A stretch of 64,000 bases of DNA from Pseudomonas sp. P5_109 (GTDB taxonomy: Bacteria; Pseudomonadota; Gammaproteobacteria; Pseudomonadales; Pseudomonadaceae): NCBI RefSeq assembly GCF_034009455.1, contig NZ_CP125380.1, forward strand, positions 1,405,001-1,469,000, given 5' to 3'. Every line of letters begins with the position of its first letter. The first letter of the stretch is position 1. The notes under the pieces were generated by a model that saw only the letters and a program-made list of their open reading frames with translations, searched no databases and was not told the origin of the DNA. The position numbers and the translations under genes are program-made. This document shows positions 1-10,188 of this stretch, one piece after another.

Positions 1-1028
1 CTCCAAGCTGGGCGTTGATCCCGCTGGTCGGCCTGTCGACCATGGCCACGGTGATTGCCTCGCAAGCGGTGATTTCCGGTGCGTTCTCCCTGACCCGTCA
101 GGCGATCCAGCTCGGTTACATCCCGCGCATGCACATCCGACACACTTCCAGCGCCGAACAGGGCCAGATCTACATCGGGGCGGTGAACTGGGCGCTGATG
201 GTCGGCGTGGTGCTGTTGGTGCTGGGTTTCGAATCCTCCGGTGCCCTGGCCTCGGCCTACGGCGTGGCGGTGACCGGGACCATGCTGATGACCAGTATTC
301 TGGTGTCGGCGGTGATCCTGCTGCTGTGGAAGTGGCCGCCGGTGCTTGTGGTGCCGGTCCTGCTGGGTTTCCTGTTGGTGGACGGTGTGTACTTCGCCGC
401 CAACGTGCCGAAAATCGTCCAGGGCGGTGCATTCCCGGTGATCGCCGGTTTCGCGCTTTTTGTACTGATGACCACCTGGAAGCGCGGCAAGCAGTTGCTG
501 GTCGAGCGTATCGATGAGGGTGGATTGCCACTGCCGATCTTCATCAGCAGCATCGCGGTACAACCGCCGCATCGCGTTCAGGGCACCGCGGTGTTCCTGA
601 CGGCACGGGCGGATGCCGTGCCCCACGCGCTGTTGCACAACCTGCTGCATAACCAGGTACTGCACGAGCAAGTGGTGCTGCTGACGGTGGTGTACGAAGA
701 CATCCCGCGGGTGCCGCCAACACGGCGTTTCGAGGTCGATGCCTACGGCGAAGGTTTCTTCCGGGTGATCCTGCACTTCGGCTTTACCGACGAGCCGGAC
801 GTACCGAAAGCCTTGAAGCTGTGTCACCTCGACGAGCTGGACTTCAGCCCGATGCGCACCACGTACTTCCTCAGCCGTGAAACGGTCATCGCTTCCAAGC
901 TCGAAGGCATGTCGCGCTGGCGTGAGGCACTGTTTGCGTTCATGTTGCAGAACGCCAATGGTAATTTGCGCTTCTTCAATCTGCCGCTGAACCGGGTGAT
1001 TGAGCTGGGTACGCAGGTGGAGATGTAA
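1..1028 (+). CDS. kup: KUP family potassium uptake protein, C-terminal part
   Basis: This is the last 342 or so codons of a Kup/TrkD potassium:proton symporter of the inner membrane; the 5' end lies outside the window and the frame is open from base 3. The opening stretch ([20 protein letters not shown], then [15 protein letters not shown]) is the well-conserved Kup transmembrane segment and cytoplasmic loop. Three or four further hydrophobic helices follow, then a soluble C-terminal domain of about 150 residues typical of the family, ending in the characteristic [16 protein letters not shown]. The gene is followed directly by an intrinsic terminator. The family assignment is secure; the number of Kup paralogues in the genome cannot be judged here. 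Confidence 0.95.
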   Translation, partial: PSWALIPLVGLSTMATVIASQAVISGAFSLTRQAIQLGYIPRMHIRHTSSAEQGQIYIGAVNWALMVGVVLLVLGFESSGALASAYGVAVTGTMLMTSILVSAVILLLWKWPPVLVVPVLLGFLLVDGVYFAANVPKIVQGGAFPVIAGFALFVLMTTWKRGKQLLVERIDEGGLPLPIFISSIAVQPPHRVQGTAVFLTARADAVPHALLHNLLHNQVLHEQVVLLTVVYEDIPRVPPTRRFEVDAYGEGFFRVILHFGFTDEPDVPKALKLCHLDELDFSPMRTTYFLSRETVIASKLEGMSRWREALFAFMLQNANGNLRFFNLPLNRVIELGTQVEM

Positions 1029-1036
1029 GCTAGATC

Positions 1037-1077
1037 AAAAAGCCTCCGTTGCCCTTGCGGCAGCGGGGGCTTTTTTG
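1037..1077 (+). terminator. Intrinsic terminator of kup
   Basis: A GC-rich hairpin (left arm AGCCTCCGTTGC, right arm GCAGCGGGGGCT, with G-U pairs) starts 9 bases after the kup stop and ends in TTTTTT. Confidence 0.85.
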
Positions 1078-1113
1078 TGGGCGAACACAACGTCTGCAGA
1101 CGATGAGTATCCA

Positions 1114-1200
1114 CTGTGGGGCTTGCTCGCGAAGGGGGCGTGTCAGTCGAGATAGTTGTTGTTTGACACACCGCTTTCGCGAGCAAGCCCGCTCCCACAG
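1114..1200. repeat. REP element pair, type A (inverted)
   Basis: Two inverted copies of the Pseudomonas REP core (CTGTGGGGCTTGCTCGCGAA and TTCGCGAGCAAGCCCGCTCC) flank a spacer holding TTTGACACACCGC. The left copy lacks the 'agcg' found in full copies. The same core recurs at least seven more times in the window, always between genes. Confidence 0.85.
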
Positions 1201-1225
1201 GGGATATGTGGTGTTTGCTGGAATG

Positions 1226-1264
1226 AAAAAGCCCCCGCTACCGTGAAGTAGCGGGGGCTTTTTT
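1226..1264. terminator. Bidirectional terminator (serves virJ-like gene)
   Basis: AAAAAGCCCCCGCTAC and GTAGCGGGGGCTTTTTT form a perfect stem with A and T tracts on either side, so it can end transcription from the minus-strand virJ-like gene, whose stop codon is at 1279, and any read-through from kup. Confidence 0.9.
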
Positions 1265-1278
1265 GGGGTTGGCTCAGA

Positions 1279-2574
1279 TCACTCCGCAGCCGCCGCGTCC
1301 TTCGGCTGGCGCTTCTCGATCACATCCACCAGACGCTTGGCCAGCGCCGGGTAGTTCTCGTCGAAGTGGTGGCCGCCAGGCAGCTTGATGGCTTCGCCCA
1401 CCGCTGTCTTGTCGGTGCAGCCGCTTTCGTCGGTTTCTTCTTCGCCGTAGATGCACACCACTTTCGCGGCTGGCAGCTTGGCCATTTCCGGGCCGGTGGC
1501 GGCTTCCTTGCCGGCGTTGCCGAGCCAGCCTTCGACTTCGATTTCGAAGCTGCCGGTGCGGGCGAAGGCCAGCAGGATGATTGCGTCGACGCGATTCTGC
1601 TCCGACTCGGCCAGGCGGTTGTAGATCGCCGGCAGGACATCGGCACCGAACGAGTAGCCCGTCAGGATGAAGCGCTTGGTGCCCCATTTCTGCCGGTAGT
1701 GCTGCATCAGTTCAGCCAGGTCCAGGGCGCTTTGCTCCGGGCTCTTGTGCTGCCAGTAGTAGCGCAGGGTGTCGATGCCGACCACCGGGTAGCCGATCTT
1801 GGCCATCTCGCCCGCCACATCGCGGTCCAGGTCGCGCCAGCCGCCGTCGCCGGACAGGAACAGGGTCACGGTGTCCCTGGCCTGACCGGCAGGCACTTCG
1901 ACCACCGGGATCTGCAGGCCACCAGCGGCCTTGTCGCCGCCGACGAGGATCTTGCGCAGTTCGTTGTTCAGCACTTGCGGCAGGTTGATGTCGTAGTCGC
2001 TGATGCTGGTCTCGGCGTTCGGTTGATCGCGCACGAAGCCGGCGCTGGTGTCGTCCGGGTTGTCGTTCCACGCTGCCAGCCAGCGGCCGTGGGCGGCGCT
2101 TTTCGGCAACAGGTGCGTGCAGCCACCCTTTTCCAGGGCCAGGTCGACCGAGACGGCGTAGGCCTTGTCGTCCTTTTGCTCGGACAGCCAGCGCCAGGCC
2201 AGCACGGCACCGGGACCGATGCCGCTGACCAGGGTCGCCGGGCCTTTGAGTTCTCGCAGGCCCGATTGCAGGGCGCGGCTTTGCAGCAGGCAGTCCTTGG
2301 GTAGGATCACCTGGACAATTTGCGCCGAGCCACTGCGGCTCAGGGTCATCAATTGCTTGTCGCTGAGTTTCTGGTCTTCGTTGACCGCCACCAGCACCTG
2401 GGCGCGCGGCGTGGTGCCGGGGATGACACGGGTCATCGGCGCACCGTCGGCCGGGGTCAGCAATTGGAGGGTCGGTTCCGGTGCCGGGCGTTTGAGGTAC
2501 CAGTAACCGCCACCGAGAACCAGGGCCACTATCACCAGTGTGCCCAATACATACCGCAAGGAGCGTTGAATCAT
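1279..2574 (-). CDS. VirJ/AcvB-family aminoacyl-phosphatidylglycerol hydrolase
   Basis: A 431-residue alpha/beta hydrolase of the VirJ/AcvB family. An N-terminal hydrophobic segment (about residues 8-26) should direct it to the periplasm or anchor it in the inner membrane. The C-terminal half holds SGDGGW (241-246) and the nucleophile elbow GYSFG (Ser308), with a likely catalytic His at 402 or 403. The ATG is chosen because it overlaps the mprF stop in a TGATG arrangement, implying translational coupling; longer upstream readings lie inside mprF. Known family members (AcvB of Agrobacterium, PA0919 of P. aeruginosa) hydrolyse lysyl- or alanyl-phosphatidylglycerol, the product of the adjacent gene. 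The two genes thus make and unmake the same lipid. The exact amino-acid specificity is inferred. Confidence 0.85.
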   Translation of the reverse strand: MIQRSLRYVLGTLVIVALVLGGGYWYLKRPAPEPTLQLLTPADGAPMTRVIPGTTPRAQVLVAVNEDQKLSDKQLMTLSRSGSAQIVQVILPKDCLLQSRALQSGLRELKGPATLVSGIGPGAVLAWRWLSEQKDDKAYAVSVDLALEKGGCTHLLPKSAAHGRWLAAWNDNPDDTSAGFVRDQPNAETSISDYDINLPQVLNNELRKILVGGDKAAGGLQIPVVEVPAGQARDTVTLFLSGDGGWRDLDRDVAGEMAKIGYPVVGIDTLRYYWQHKSPEQSALDLAELMQHYRQKWGTKRFILTGYSFGADVLPAIYNRLAESEQNRVDAIILLAFARTGSFEIEVEGWLGNAGKEAATGPEMAKLPAAKVVCIYGEEETDESGCTDKTAVGEAIKLPGGHHFDENYPALAKRLVDVIEKRQPKDAAAAE

Positions 2575-5219
2575 CAGCGTTTCACCAATCCGGTCAAGCC
2601 GCCCGCGATCAGGGCGGCAGTGTCGGCCAGCGCAACCAGCGGATCGAGTCCGGCGGGCACGGCCATATAACGGGGTTCCCAATCAGGCTGGAACTTGTCT
2701 TTGAAGCGGCGCAAGCCTTGGAAGTTATACAGCTGCTCACCACGGCGGAATACCATCGAGCCCAGGCGCTGGGTCAATGGTGCGCCGCGACGGGGTTGCA
2801 ACCCCGACAACGGCACCATGCCCAGGCTGAAACGCGCGTATCCATGGTTTTTATAATGTTGAATCAGGCCGACCATCATGAATTCCATGGTCAGCTTCGG
2901 GGCGTCCGGGTGGGCGCGCATCAGGTCGAGGCTGGCCAGGTCATGACCATAGGTCTCGAGCAGGTTGGCGAACGCCACCGGGCGCCCTTCGAAACGAATC
3001 ACCGCGATGCGGAAATACTTGAGGTAGTCATCGCTGAAGCGGCCCAGCGAAAAACCTTTCTCGCGGACATTTTTGCCAGTCAGCCAGGCATCGGAAATCA
3101 CCTTGAGCTCATCCATCGGCGCGTGGCCCGGCTCATGGATTTCCAGGGACAGGCCGTCACGGGTGCCACGGTTCCAGGTGTAACGCAGGTCCTTCATCTC
3201 TTTGCCCTTGGCTTCGAGATCAAAACGCTTGAGGTCGACCCGCGCTTCTTCGCCGAGCTTGATCGCGGTCAGGCCGATGTCCATGTAGTACGGCAGGTTC
3301 TCGGCGCGCACTTGATAGAACACGGGACGGGCGTGGTGGATGTCGCACAGGTCGCGGAACTGCCAGATCATTTCCGCCCGTTGCTGGCCCGGGCCGATCG
3401 GGTCATACAGCGCCACCAGGCTGCGGCCACGGCGGGCGTACATCAGGAAGGCTTCGTCATTGGGGTGAAACAGCAGCGCCTTGTCACCGGTCAGGGCCAG
3501 GCCGCCATCTGGTTGGGCCGATGCCATGAGGATCTTGCTGGCGCGCTCCAGTTCGTCGGGCGTCGGCAGGTGAATGACCGGACGCGCGGTGCGCAGCAGC
3601 CAGGTCAGCGACACCACCACCAGCAACACTGCGGCGCCGAGCAGCGAACGCAGGCCGCGAGGGGCGTCGGCGTCGAGGGTGAACTGCCACCAGAGTTGGT
3701 GGCTGTACGGAACGTCCTGGTAGGCGAACAGCAGCAGCCACATCGAAGCACCGAGTACGCACAGGCTGGCCACCAGGTACAGCGGCGAGAACGGCAGTTC
3801 GGTCAGGCGGCTGGGGCGATAGAACGAGCGGCGGAATACCCCGAGCAGGCTCGCCGTCAGCACCATCAGGCTGGCTTCTTCCCAGTCAAAACCTTTGAGC
3901 AGTGAGAGCAGGGCGCCGACCAGCAACAGAATGGTGGTCAGCATCCATGCGGCCGACAGCCGCCGACGCAGGCCCTGGGCCAGCAACAGGCAAAGGACGC
4001 CGACCAGGCTGGCGCCAAAGTGCGAAGCATCGACCAGTCGATGGGGGATCAGGAAACCGATGTGTTCCAGGCGGGTATCGATTTCCGGAGTGGCGCCGGA
4101 GAACAGCAGGACAACGCCGGACAGGAATACCAGCACCGCCAGTATCGGAGCCGCCAGGCCTGAGGCCGCGCGCAAGGTCTGGCGTGTCTGGAACAGGCGC
4201 TGGCCTTCGTTGATCAGCAACAGCAGGCAGGCCACCAGCAACGGCAGGACCACGTAGATCAAACGATAGAGCAGCAGGGCGGCTGCCAGCGGCGCAGCAC
4301 CGAGGGTGTCGGAAAACGCCGCCAGTAATATAGCCTCGAACACCCCGACACCGCCCGGCACATGGCTGAGCACGCCGGCGGCGAGCGCCAGCAGGTAAAC
4401 CAGAAGGAACGCGCCGAAGGGTGGCGTTTCCGGCAGCAGTAGATAGAGGACAGTCGCGGCGGCCGCTACGTCCAGGGCCGTGATGATCAATTGCAGGAAC
4501 GTCAGGCGACGCCCCGGCAGGCGTAAGGTACGGCGCCCGATCCTGACCAGCAGGTTGTCCGGGAAAGGCTGGTCCGGAAGCCGACGACGATAGAGACCGA
4601 TCGCCAACACCGAAAACAGCACGAGCACCACGGCGGCCACTACGCCCAGCAGCGTCTCGGAGAGCCCCAGGGCCGTAGACGCGGCTGGCAGGTCGCTGAG
4701 TGTCGCCAGGGCGGCCAGCGGCGGCAGGGCGCAGCCCAGCGAGAGGCTGGCGAACAGCGTCATGCGGGCGACTTCAGCCGCTCCCAGGCCATGACGGACA
4801 TAGAGGCGATAGCGAACCGAGCCCCCCGACAACATTGAAAGACCGATGGCGTTGCCGATGGCAAAGGCGGTGAAACCACCCAGTGCCAGCGCGCGCGGTG
4901 CCAGGCTCACCCCGGCATAGCGGCTGGCCGACCATTCGTAGCCGAGCAGAATGATGAAACCCACCACGGTTGCGCCCAGGGCGCCCATCAACGCAGGTTT
5001 CGGAACTTCGAGGATCGAGTCGTGCAGCGCGTAAAGGTCGAGTTCGCTCAACAGGTGGCGACAGGCAATCAGCGCGATCGCGAACAACAGCAGGGTGACC
5101 GCCAGGCCGATGGGTTGACGGTACTTGCTCAATCGATCAAGCAGGCGCAGACGCTCCGCGTTGATCGGTTGTGTCGCTGTGACAGTGTCTTGTGAATCAG
5201 ACGAGTTGGCGCGCATCAA
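2574..5219 (-). CDS. mprF: MprF, aminoacyl-phosphatidylglycerol synthase/flippase
   Basis: An 881-residue bifunctional inner-membrane protein. The N-terminal 530 or so residues form about 13-14 hydrophobic helices (flippase part; motif HVPGGVGVFEAILL is typical of the lysyl-PG synthetase transmembrane domain). The remaining 330 residues are the cytoplasmic GNAT-like DUF2156 transferase, which moves an amino acid from aminoacyl-tRNA to phosphatidylglycerol and lowers the negative surface charge. The length is normal for Gram-negative MprF. It is the first gene of a two-gene operon with the putative hydrolase. In P. aeruginosa the homologue makes alanyl-PG; whether the product here is Ala- or Lys-PG cannot be read from sequence. 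Confidence 0.95.
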   Translation of the reverse strand: MMRANSSDSQDTVTATQPINAERLRLLDRLSKYRQPIGLAVTLLLFAIALIACRHLLSELDLYALHDSILEVPKPALMGALGATVVGFIILLGYEWSASRYAGVSLAPRALALGGFTAFAIGNAIGLSMLSGGSVRYRLYVRHGLGAAEVARMTLFASLSLGCALPPLAALATLSDLPAASTALGLSETLLGVVAAVVLVLFSVLAIGLYRRRLPDQPFPDNLLVRIGRRTLRLPGRRLTFLQLIITALDVAAAATVLYLLLPETPPFGAFLLVYLLALAAGVLSHVPGGVGVFEAILLAAFSDTLGAAPLAAALLLYRLIYVVLPLLVACLLLLINEGQRLFQTRQTLRAASGLAAPILAVLVFLSGVVLLFSGATPEIDTRLEHIGFLIPHRLVDASHFGASLVGVLCLLLAQGLRRRLSAAWMLTTILLLVGALLSLLKGFDWEEASLMVLTASLLGVFRRSFYRPSRLTELPFSPLYLVASLCVLGASMWLLLFAYQDVPYSHQLWWQFTLDADAPRGLRSLLGAAVLLVVVSLTWLLRTARPVIHLPTPDELERASKILMASAQPDGGLALTGDKALLFHPNDEAFLMYARRGRSLVALYDPIGPGQQRAEMIWQFRDLCDIHHARPVFYQVRAENLPYYMDIGLTAIKLGEEARVDLKRFDLEAKGKEMKDLRYTWNRGTRDGLSLEIHEPGHAPMDELKVISDAWLTGKNVREKGFSLGRFSDDYLKYFRIAVIRFEGRPVAFANLLETYGHDLASLDLMRAHPDAPKLTMEFMMVGLIQHYKNHGYARFSLGMVPLSGLQPRRGAPLTQRLGSMVFRRGEQLYNFQGLRRFKDKFQPDWEPRYMAVPAGLDPLVALADTAALIAGGLTGLVKR

Positions 5220-5456
5220 TCACCTCTTGGATTGTGCGCGACAGGATGGGGGTATCCAGCCAAGTTACCAATCCCTGTAGAAAAAAATAATCACAAATAT
5301 TAACGCCTATCACCGGGCGGCGGGGACGGCGCGACATCAGTCGTGAGGGCTTCAGCCTGTGATAGAGCATAGTCTGAACCTGGCGCATGGGGGATCCCAA
5401 ACGGCTTGCTACACAGTGACAGATCATTGTTGCGAAAGGACTTTTTCAACAGATAC

Positions 5457-5488
5457 AAAAAAGGCCACTCTTTCGAGTAGCCTTTTTT
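5457..5488 (-). terminator. Terminator of tRNA-fMet copy 1
   Basis: AAGGCCACTC / GAGTAGCCTT hairpin bounded by A and T runs, lying just after the 3' end of the minus-strand tRNA gene; identical to the one behind copy 2. Confidence 0.85.
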
Positions 5489-5494
5489 GATGTT

Positions 5495-5571
<77 letters not shown>

Positions 5572-5765
5572 TCTGTGTGGCGGCATTCTATAGAGATACG
5601 CGTGGGTGTCAACCGTTAATCCTGAAGCAGGTCAAATAAACGTTGAATCGCGGCAAACGGTCGCAGGCACAACCTAAGTTTCGGAATCAGAACGATTTCC
5701 TGTTTTGGTAGGGTTGAGGGCCCAGGCCTTGTTTCGGCGCTCGGCGCTACAAAACAAGCACGCAC

Positions 5766-5797
5766 AAAAAAGGCCACTCTTTCGAGTAGCCTTTTTT
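5766..5797 (-). terminator. Terminator of tRNA-fMet copy 2
   Basis: Same hairpin and T tract as at 5457-5488, placed after the second initiator tRNA gene, so each copy can be an independent transcription unit. Confidence 0.85.
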
Positions 5798-5803
5798 GAT
5801 GTT

Positions 5804-5880
<77 letters not shown>

Positions 5881-6096
5881 TCTGTGTGGCTCATTCTATA
5901 GAGATGCGCTCGGGTGTCAACCTTCAATTCTGATAAAACCTGTTCTGCTTCAATCGGTTAGCTAGTCGACGGGGAGGGTTTGCGGTCTGTGAGGCAGGCG
6001 GGGCAAGGCCTGTGGCTCTATTGGGAATGATTTCCCGATTGAAAAAATAAATTCATCAGCGACATTTCCCACGCGTCGAAAAGAACATTCAGACTA

Positions 6097-6112
6097 CTGG
6101 TGCTATATACAG
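6097..6112 (+). promoter_or_regulatory. LexA (SOS) box upstream of dinB
   Basis: CTGGTGCTATATACAG fits the CTG-N10-CAG SOS box with the AT-rich interior usual in Pseudomonas. It ends 68 bases before the dinB start, so dinB is likely repressed by LexA and induced by DNA damage. Confidence 0.8.
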
Positions 6113-6180
6113 GTGTCGGTGAGATACTGCATATCCGTCGTACCAAGACGCCTTTTCCTTGCCATGAACACTGCTTTGCC

Positions 6181-7242
6181 ATGACTCAGCGAAAGATCAT
6201 CCACGTCGATTGTGACTGTTTCTACGCCGCCATAGAGATGCGCGATGACCCGCGTCTGGCCGGCAAGCCATTGGCGGTGGGCGGGTCGGCGGATCGGCGT
6301 GGGGTGATCGCGACCTGCAACTATGAGGCGCGGGCATACGGGGTGCGTTCGGCAATGTCCTCCGGGCACGCCTTGAAGCTGTGCCCGGACCTGACCATCG
6401 TCAGGCCACGCATGGATGCCTATAGAGAAGCCTCCAGGGAAATTCATACGATCTTTCGTGACTACACCGAGATCATTGAGCCGCTCTCGCTCGATGAGGC
6501 GTACCTCGATGTGTCCGACAGCGCGCATTTCGCCGGCAGTGCTACGCGAATTGCCCAGGACATCCGGCGTCGGGTCTCCAACCAGTTGCATATCACCGTG
6601 TCGGCGGGAGTGGCACCAAACAAGTTTCTGGCCAAGATCGCCAGTGACTGGAAAAAGCCCAACGGCCTGTTCGTCATCACGCCGGACCAGGTCGAGGACT
6701 TTGTCAGTGGCTTGCCGGTGAGCAAATTGCACGGGGTCGGCAAGGTCACCGCCGATAAGCTCGGCAAGCTGGGTATCACTGATTGCCTGCAATTGCGCGA
6801 GTGGGACAAGTTGGCGCTGGTGCGTGAGTTCGGCAGCTTTGGCGAGCGACTCTGGAGTCTGGCTCGCGGGATCGATGACCGAGTGGTGCATAACGACAGT
6901 CGTCGTCAGTCGATTAGCGTCGAAAATACCTACGACGTCGATCTGCCGGATCTGAGGAGTTGTCTGGATAAACTACCCGAGTTGCTGGAGACCCTGGCCG
7001 GCCGCATGGCGCGCATCGACAGCAGCTATCGTCCGGGCAAGCCCTTCGTCAAAGTGAAGTTCCACGACTTCACCCAGACTACATTGGAGCAGGCCGGGGC
7101 AGGGCGGGATTTGGGCAGTTATCAGTTGATGCTGACCCAGGCTTTCAATCGCGGCGGCAAACCGGTGCGGTTGTTGGGGGTCGGGGTGCGGCTGGAGGAC
7201 TTGCGGGGCGGGTTTGAGCAGATGGAGTTGTTTGAGCGGTAG
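6181..7242 (+). CDS. dinB: DNA polymerase IV (Y family)
   Basis: A 353-residue translesion polymerase. The N-terminal palm motif DCDCFYAAIE (from Asp10) and the SLDEAYLD motif (Asp105, Glu106) supply the metal-binding acidic residues. The C-terminus ends in QMELFER, a QxxLF-type clamp-binding motif, so it should dock on the beta sliding clamp. The start ATGACTCAGCG is preferred over the upstream in-frame TTG because homologues begin at this point and because it places the LexA box in the leader. Typical length, no defects. It bypasses replication-blocking lesions with low fidelity. Confidence 0.96.
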   Translation: MTQRKIIHVDCDCFYAAIEMRDDPRLAGKPLAVGGSADRRGVIATCNYEARAYGVRSAMSSGHALKLCPDLTIVRPRMDAYREASREIHTIFRDYTEIIEPLSLDEAYLDVSDSAHFAGSATRIAQDIRRRVSNQLHITVSAGVAPNKFLAKIASDWKKPNGLFVITPDQVEDFVSGLPVSKLHGVGKVTADKLGKLGITDCLQLREWDKLALVREFGSFGERLWSLARGIDDRVVHNDSRRQSISVENTYDVDLPDLRSCLDKLPELLETLAGRMARIDSSYRPGKPFVKVKFHDFTQTTLEQAGAGRDLGSYQLMLTQAFNRGGKPVRLLGVGVRLEDLRGGFEQMELFER

Positions 7243-7261
7243 TTCTGGGGTGAATGTGAGG

Positions 7262-7350
7262 GCGCCTTCGCGAGCAAGTCGGATCGCCGCACCGCCGCTC
7301 CCACAATGGACCGCGTGATCAACTGTGGGAGCGGGCTTGCTCGCGAAGCT
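7262..7350. repeat. REP element pair, type A, one arm a variant
   Basis: The right copy (TGTGGGAGCGGGCTTGCTCG) is canonical. The left copy is interrupted: CTTCGCGAGCAAGTC, then about 16 bases (GGATCGCCGCACCGCC), then GCTCCCACA. The same variant arm recurs at 61430-61468, so it is an established sub-type. Confidence 0.8.
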
Positions 7351-7358
7351 TTTGACTT

Positions 7359-8312
7359 TTAGTTCAGCCCCGGATTCGCCACCAGTCGCTCGCCATTCTG
7401 GGCCAGTGACTTGAGGAATTCCGTCTGCAACTCGGGATCATTGCGTGTCAGTTCAATCAGGCTCTGCTCCAGCTCGCTGGCTTCTTCTTCAAGACCCAGC
7501 TCCGACAGGCGTTTGACCCGGTGGACCCACTGATTGACTTCATCTCCTTCGAGGTCGTCATAAATCAGCCCGTGGGCCTCGTAGAGCTTGCTGCGCAAGG
7601 TGCTGCTGATGGCCAGGGTGGAGTCGGTGCGTACGTTGTCCTGGCCATCCTCAACACGAATCAGCAATCGGCTCAGATGGTTGATGTCATGTTCGGCGAA
7701 CGGGTTGTCGAGCAGATTCAGGCGCAATACGCCGTTCTTGTCGGTGGTCAGTTCGAAGGTTTCCTTGCCGGCCTTGACTTCAACCGGACGCTCGCTCCAC
7801 GGCAGGCTTGAGTACTCCGTACGCTTGTCGCGCTGGACTTCATCAATGCCAGCCAGGTTCTGCTGCGCGCGACCGTGTGACTGCACGTTCATGAACGGGT
7901 TGAGCCCGGCGAAACCGTAGCTCAGCCAGTCCTTGGTCACGCTGTCCGGCAGATTGCCGAGGGCGAACACATTGACCACGTTGGCACCGACGCCCGCCAC
8001 CACGGCCACCGCGCCCAGCGGGATTTCGTAAATCTCCCGCCAGGGTTGGTACGGCGTATAGCGGTCGTAGTGCCGCGTGACTTCGTACTCGGTGACTTCG
8101 AAAGTCTTCTGCTCGTGGATTTTCACCCGCCGTTGCGGCAGCTCAAGCACCTTGGGCTCACCGACATCGATCTGCAGGCTGTGATCGAGCAATTTGCGCT
8201 CGACACGTTCCTCGTGCTCGCTGCGTTGTGACATCTGATTGGCACAGCCGCTGACCAGCAGGGTGCCGCACAAGGCGGCAGCACCGAGGCCTAAGGTGTT
8301 TCGCTTGAACAT
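7359..8312 (-). CDS. Uncharacterised lipoprotein
   Basis: A 317-residue protein with a lipoprotein signal peptide ending in LLVSGC (Cys23). After a charged linker it has a Tyr/Trp-rich stretch (DRYTPYQPWREIYEIP), a short glycine/alanine/valine-rich hydrophobic segment near residue 95, and a helical, Glu-rich C-terminus. No enzymatic motif was recognised. It lies 17 bases downstream of the proS stop on the same strand and may be read from the proS transcript. An envelope role is likely from the lipobox, but the function is unknown. Confidence 0.75.
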   Translation of the reverse strand: MFKRNTLGLGAAALCGTLLVSGCANQMSQRSEHEERVERKLLDHSLQIDVGEPKVLELPQRRVKIHEQKTFEVTEYEVTRHYDRYTPYQPWREIYEIPLGAVAVVAGVGANVVNVFALGNLPDSVTKDWLSYGFAGLNPFMNVQSHGRAQQNLAGIDEVQRDKRTEYSSLPWSERPVEVKAGKETFELTTDKNGVLRLNLLDNPFAEHDINHLSRLLIRVEDGQDNVRTDSTLAISSTLRSKLYEAHGLIYDDLEGDEVNQWVHRVKRLSELGLEEEASELEQSLIELTRNDPELQTEFLKSLAQNGERLVANPGLN

Positions 8313-8329
8313 GACGTCTCTATCTGGTT

Positions 8330-10045
8330 TCAGCGGCGGATACGGGCCTGAAGGAACGACAGTACTTCAGCGACCGGCAGCGCTTGCGGCTCGGCCTCGG
8401 TACGGCTCTTGTATTCCAGGTTGCCATCGGCGAGGCCGCGGTCGCTGACCACGATCCGGTGTGGAATGCCGATCAGTTCCATGTCAGCGAACTTGATGCC
8501 CGGGCTGGTTTTCTTGTCGCGGTCGTCGAGCAGCACTTCGAAGCCGGCAGCGGTGAGTTCCGCGTACAGCTTGTCGGTGGCTTCGCGAACCTGTTCGGTT
8601 TCGTAGCGCAGCGGCACCAGGGCAATCTGGAACGGCGCGAGGGTGTCGCTCCAGATGATCCCGTTTTCGTCGTTGTTCTGCTCGATGGCAGCCGCCACCA
8701 CGCGAGACACGCCGATGCCGTAGCAACCCATTTCCAGGGTGACCGGCTTGCCGTTTTCGCCCAGCACTTCGCACTTCATCGCCTTGCTGTACTTGTTGCC
8801 CAGCTGGAAGATGTGCCCGACTTCGATGCCGCGCTTGATTTCCAGGGTGCCTTTGCCGTCCGGGCTCGGGTCACCGGCCACGACGTTGCGCAGGTCGGCA
8901 ACGGTCGGAACAGGCAAGTCGCGCTCCCAGTTCACGCCGAAGTAGTGTTTGTCGTCGATGTTGGCACCGATGCCGAAGTCGCTCATCAGCTCGACCGATC
9001 GGTCGATGATGATCGGCAATGGCAGGTTCAACGGGCCGAGGGAGCCGGCACCGGCGCCAATGGCGTCGCGCAGTTCGCTTTCGGACGCCATCACCAGCGG
9101 GCTGGCAACGCCAGGCTGGTTCGCGGCCTTGATTTCGTTCAGCTCGTGGTCGCCACGGATGATCAGGGCAATCAGCTTGCCTTTCTCTTCGGCGTGAACC
9201 ACGAGGGTCTTGATGGTTTTCTCGATCGGCAGGTTGAAGCCTTCGACCAGTTGCGCAATGGTCTTGGCGTTCGGGGTGTCGACCAGGCGCAGCTCTTCGG
9301 TCGCAGCGGCGCGCGAGGTTTCCCGTGGCACGGCTTCGGCTTTCTCGATGTTCGCGGCGTAGTCTGAGCCGTTGCTGAAGACGATATCGTCTTCACCGGA
9401 CTCGGCCAGCACGTGGAACTCGTGGGAACCGGCACCGCCGATGGAGCCGTTGTCGGCTTCAACAGGGCGGAACTTCAGGCCCAGGCGGGTGAATACATTG
9501 CAGTAGGCCTGGTGCATGCGGTCGTAGGTGACCTGCAGCGAAGGCTGATCGGCGTGGAACGAGTAGGCGTCCTTCATGATGAATTCGCGGCCGCGCATCA
9601 AGCCGAAGCGTGGACGGATTTCGTCACGGAATTTGGTCTGGATCTGGTACAGGTTGATCGGCAGCTGCTTGTAGCTGCTCAATTCGTTGCGCATCAGATC
9701 GGTGATGACTTCTTCGTGGGTCGGGCCGGCGCAGAAGTCGCGGCCATGGCGATCCTTGAAGCGCAGCAATTCAGGGCCGTACTCTTCCCAGCGCCCGGAC
9801 TCCTGCCACAGCTCAGCCGGTTGCGTGCTCGGCATCAACACTTCGAGAGAGCCGGCGGCGTTCATTTCTTCACGAACAACGGCTTCGACCTTGCGCATTA
9901 CCCGCAGGCCCATCGGCAGCCAGGTGTACAGGCCCGAGGCGAGTTTGCGGATCATGCCGGCGCGCAGCATCAGCTGGTGGCTGATCACGACCGCGTCGGA
10001 AGGCGTTTCTTTTTGTGTGGCGAGCAAAAATTGACTGGTGCGCAT
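8330..10045 (-). CDS. proS: Prolyl-tRNA synthetase
   Basis: A 571-residue class II aminoacyl-tRNA synthetase of the bacterial type, charging tRNA-Pro. The motif 2 region ([25 protein letters not shown]) and motif 3 region ([18 protein letters not shown]) are clear, and a YbaK-like editing domain that removes mischarged alanine is inserted between them (about residues 230-390). The anticodon-binding domain ends the protein. The length is typical of enterobacterial and Pseudomonas ProS. No internal stop or frameshift was seen. Confidence 0.97.
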   Translation of the reverse strand: MRTSQFLLATQKETPSDAVVISHQLMLRAGMIRKLASGLYTWLPMGLRVMRKVEAVVREEMNAAGSLEVLMPSTQPAELWQESGRWEEYGPELLRFKDRHGRDFCAGPTHEEVITDLMRNELSSYKQLPINLYQIQTKFRDEIRPRFGLMRGREFIMKDAYSFHADQPSLQVTYDRMHQAYCNVFTRLGLKFRPVEADNGSIGGAGSHEFHVLAESGEDDIVFSNGSDYAANIEKAEAVPRETSRAAATEELRLVDTPNAKTIAQLVEGFNLPIEKTIKTLVVHAEEKGKLIALIIRGDHELNEIKAANQPGVASPLVMASESELRDAIGAGAGSLGPLNLPLPIIIDRSVELMSDFGIGANIDDKHYFGVNWERDLPVPTVADLRNVVAGDPSPDGKGTLEIKRGIEVGHIFQLGNKYSKAMKCEVLGENGKPVTLEMGCYGIGVSRVVAAAIEQNNDENGIIWSDTLAPFQIALVPLRYETEQVREATDKLYAELTAAGFEVLLDDRDKKTSPGIKFADMELIGIPHRIVVSDRGLADGNLEYKSRTEAEPQALPVAEVLSFLQARIRR

Positions 10046-10188
10046 GGTTGGCCGTTATCGATTGCTGATGACGAGAAATGACGGAGCATTGTACGGGCGA
10101 GTTCCGCTGGCGTACAGGCGTGCGGTCGGCGGTGTGGCAGGAGGACACGATTCAGTCGGCCCTCCGCGATTTTTCCTGCGTAAAGAAC

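Noticed and set aside
1114..1200. Inverted repeat considered as a small RNA or CRISPR-like array
   Set aside because: Same core recurs as isolated inverted pairs across the window with no regular spacing or spacers, which fits REP elements.
5197..5427. Open frame of 76 codons upstream of mprF
   Set aside because: It overlaps the mprF start on the same strand, lacks a ribosome site and has no protein-like pattern; more likely leader sequence.
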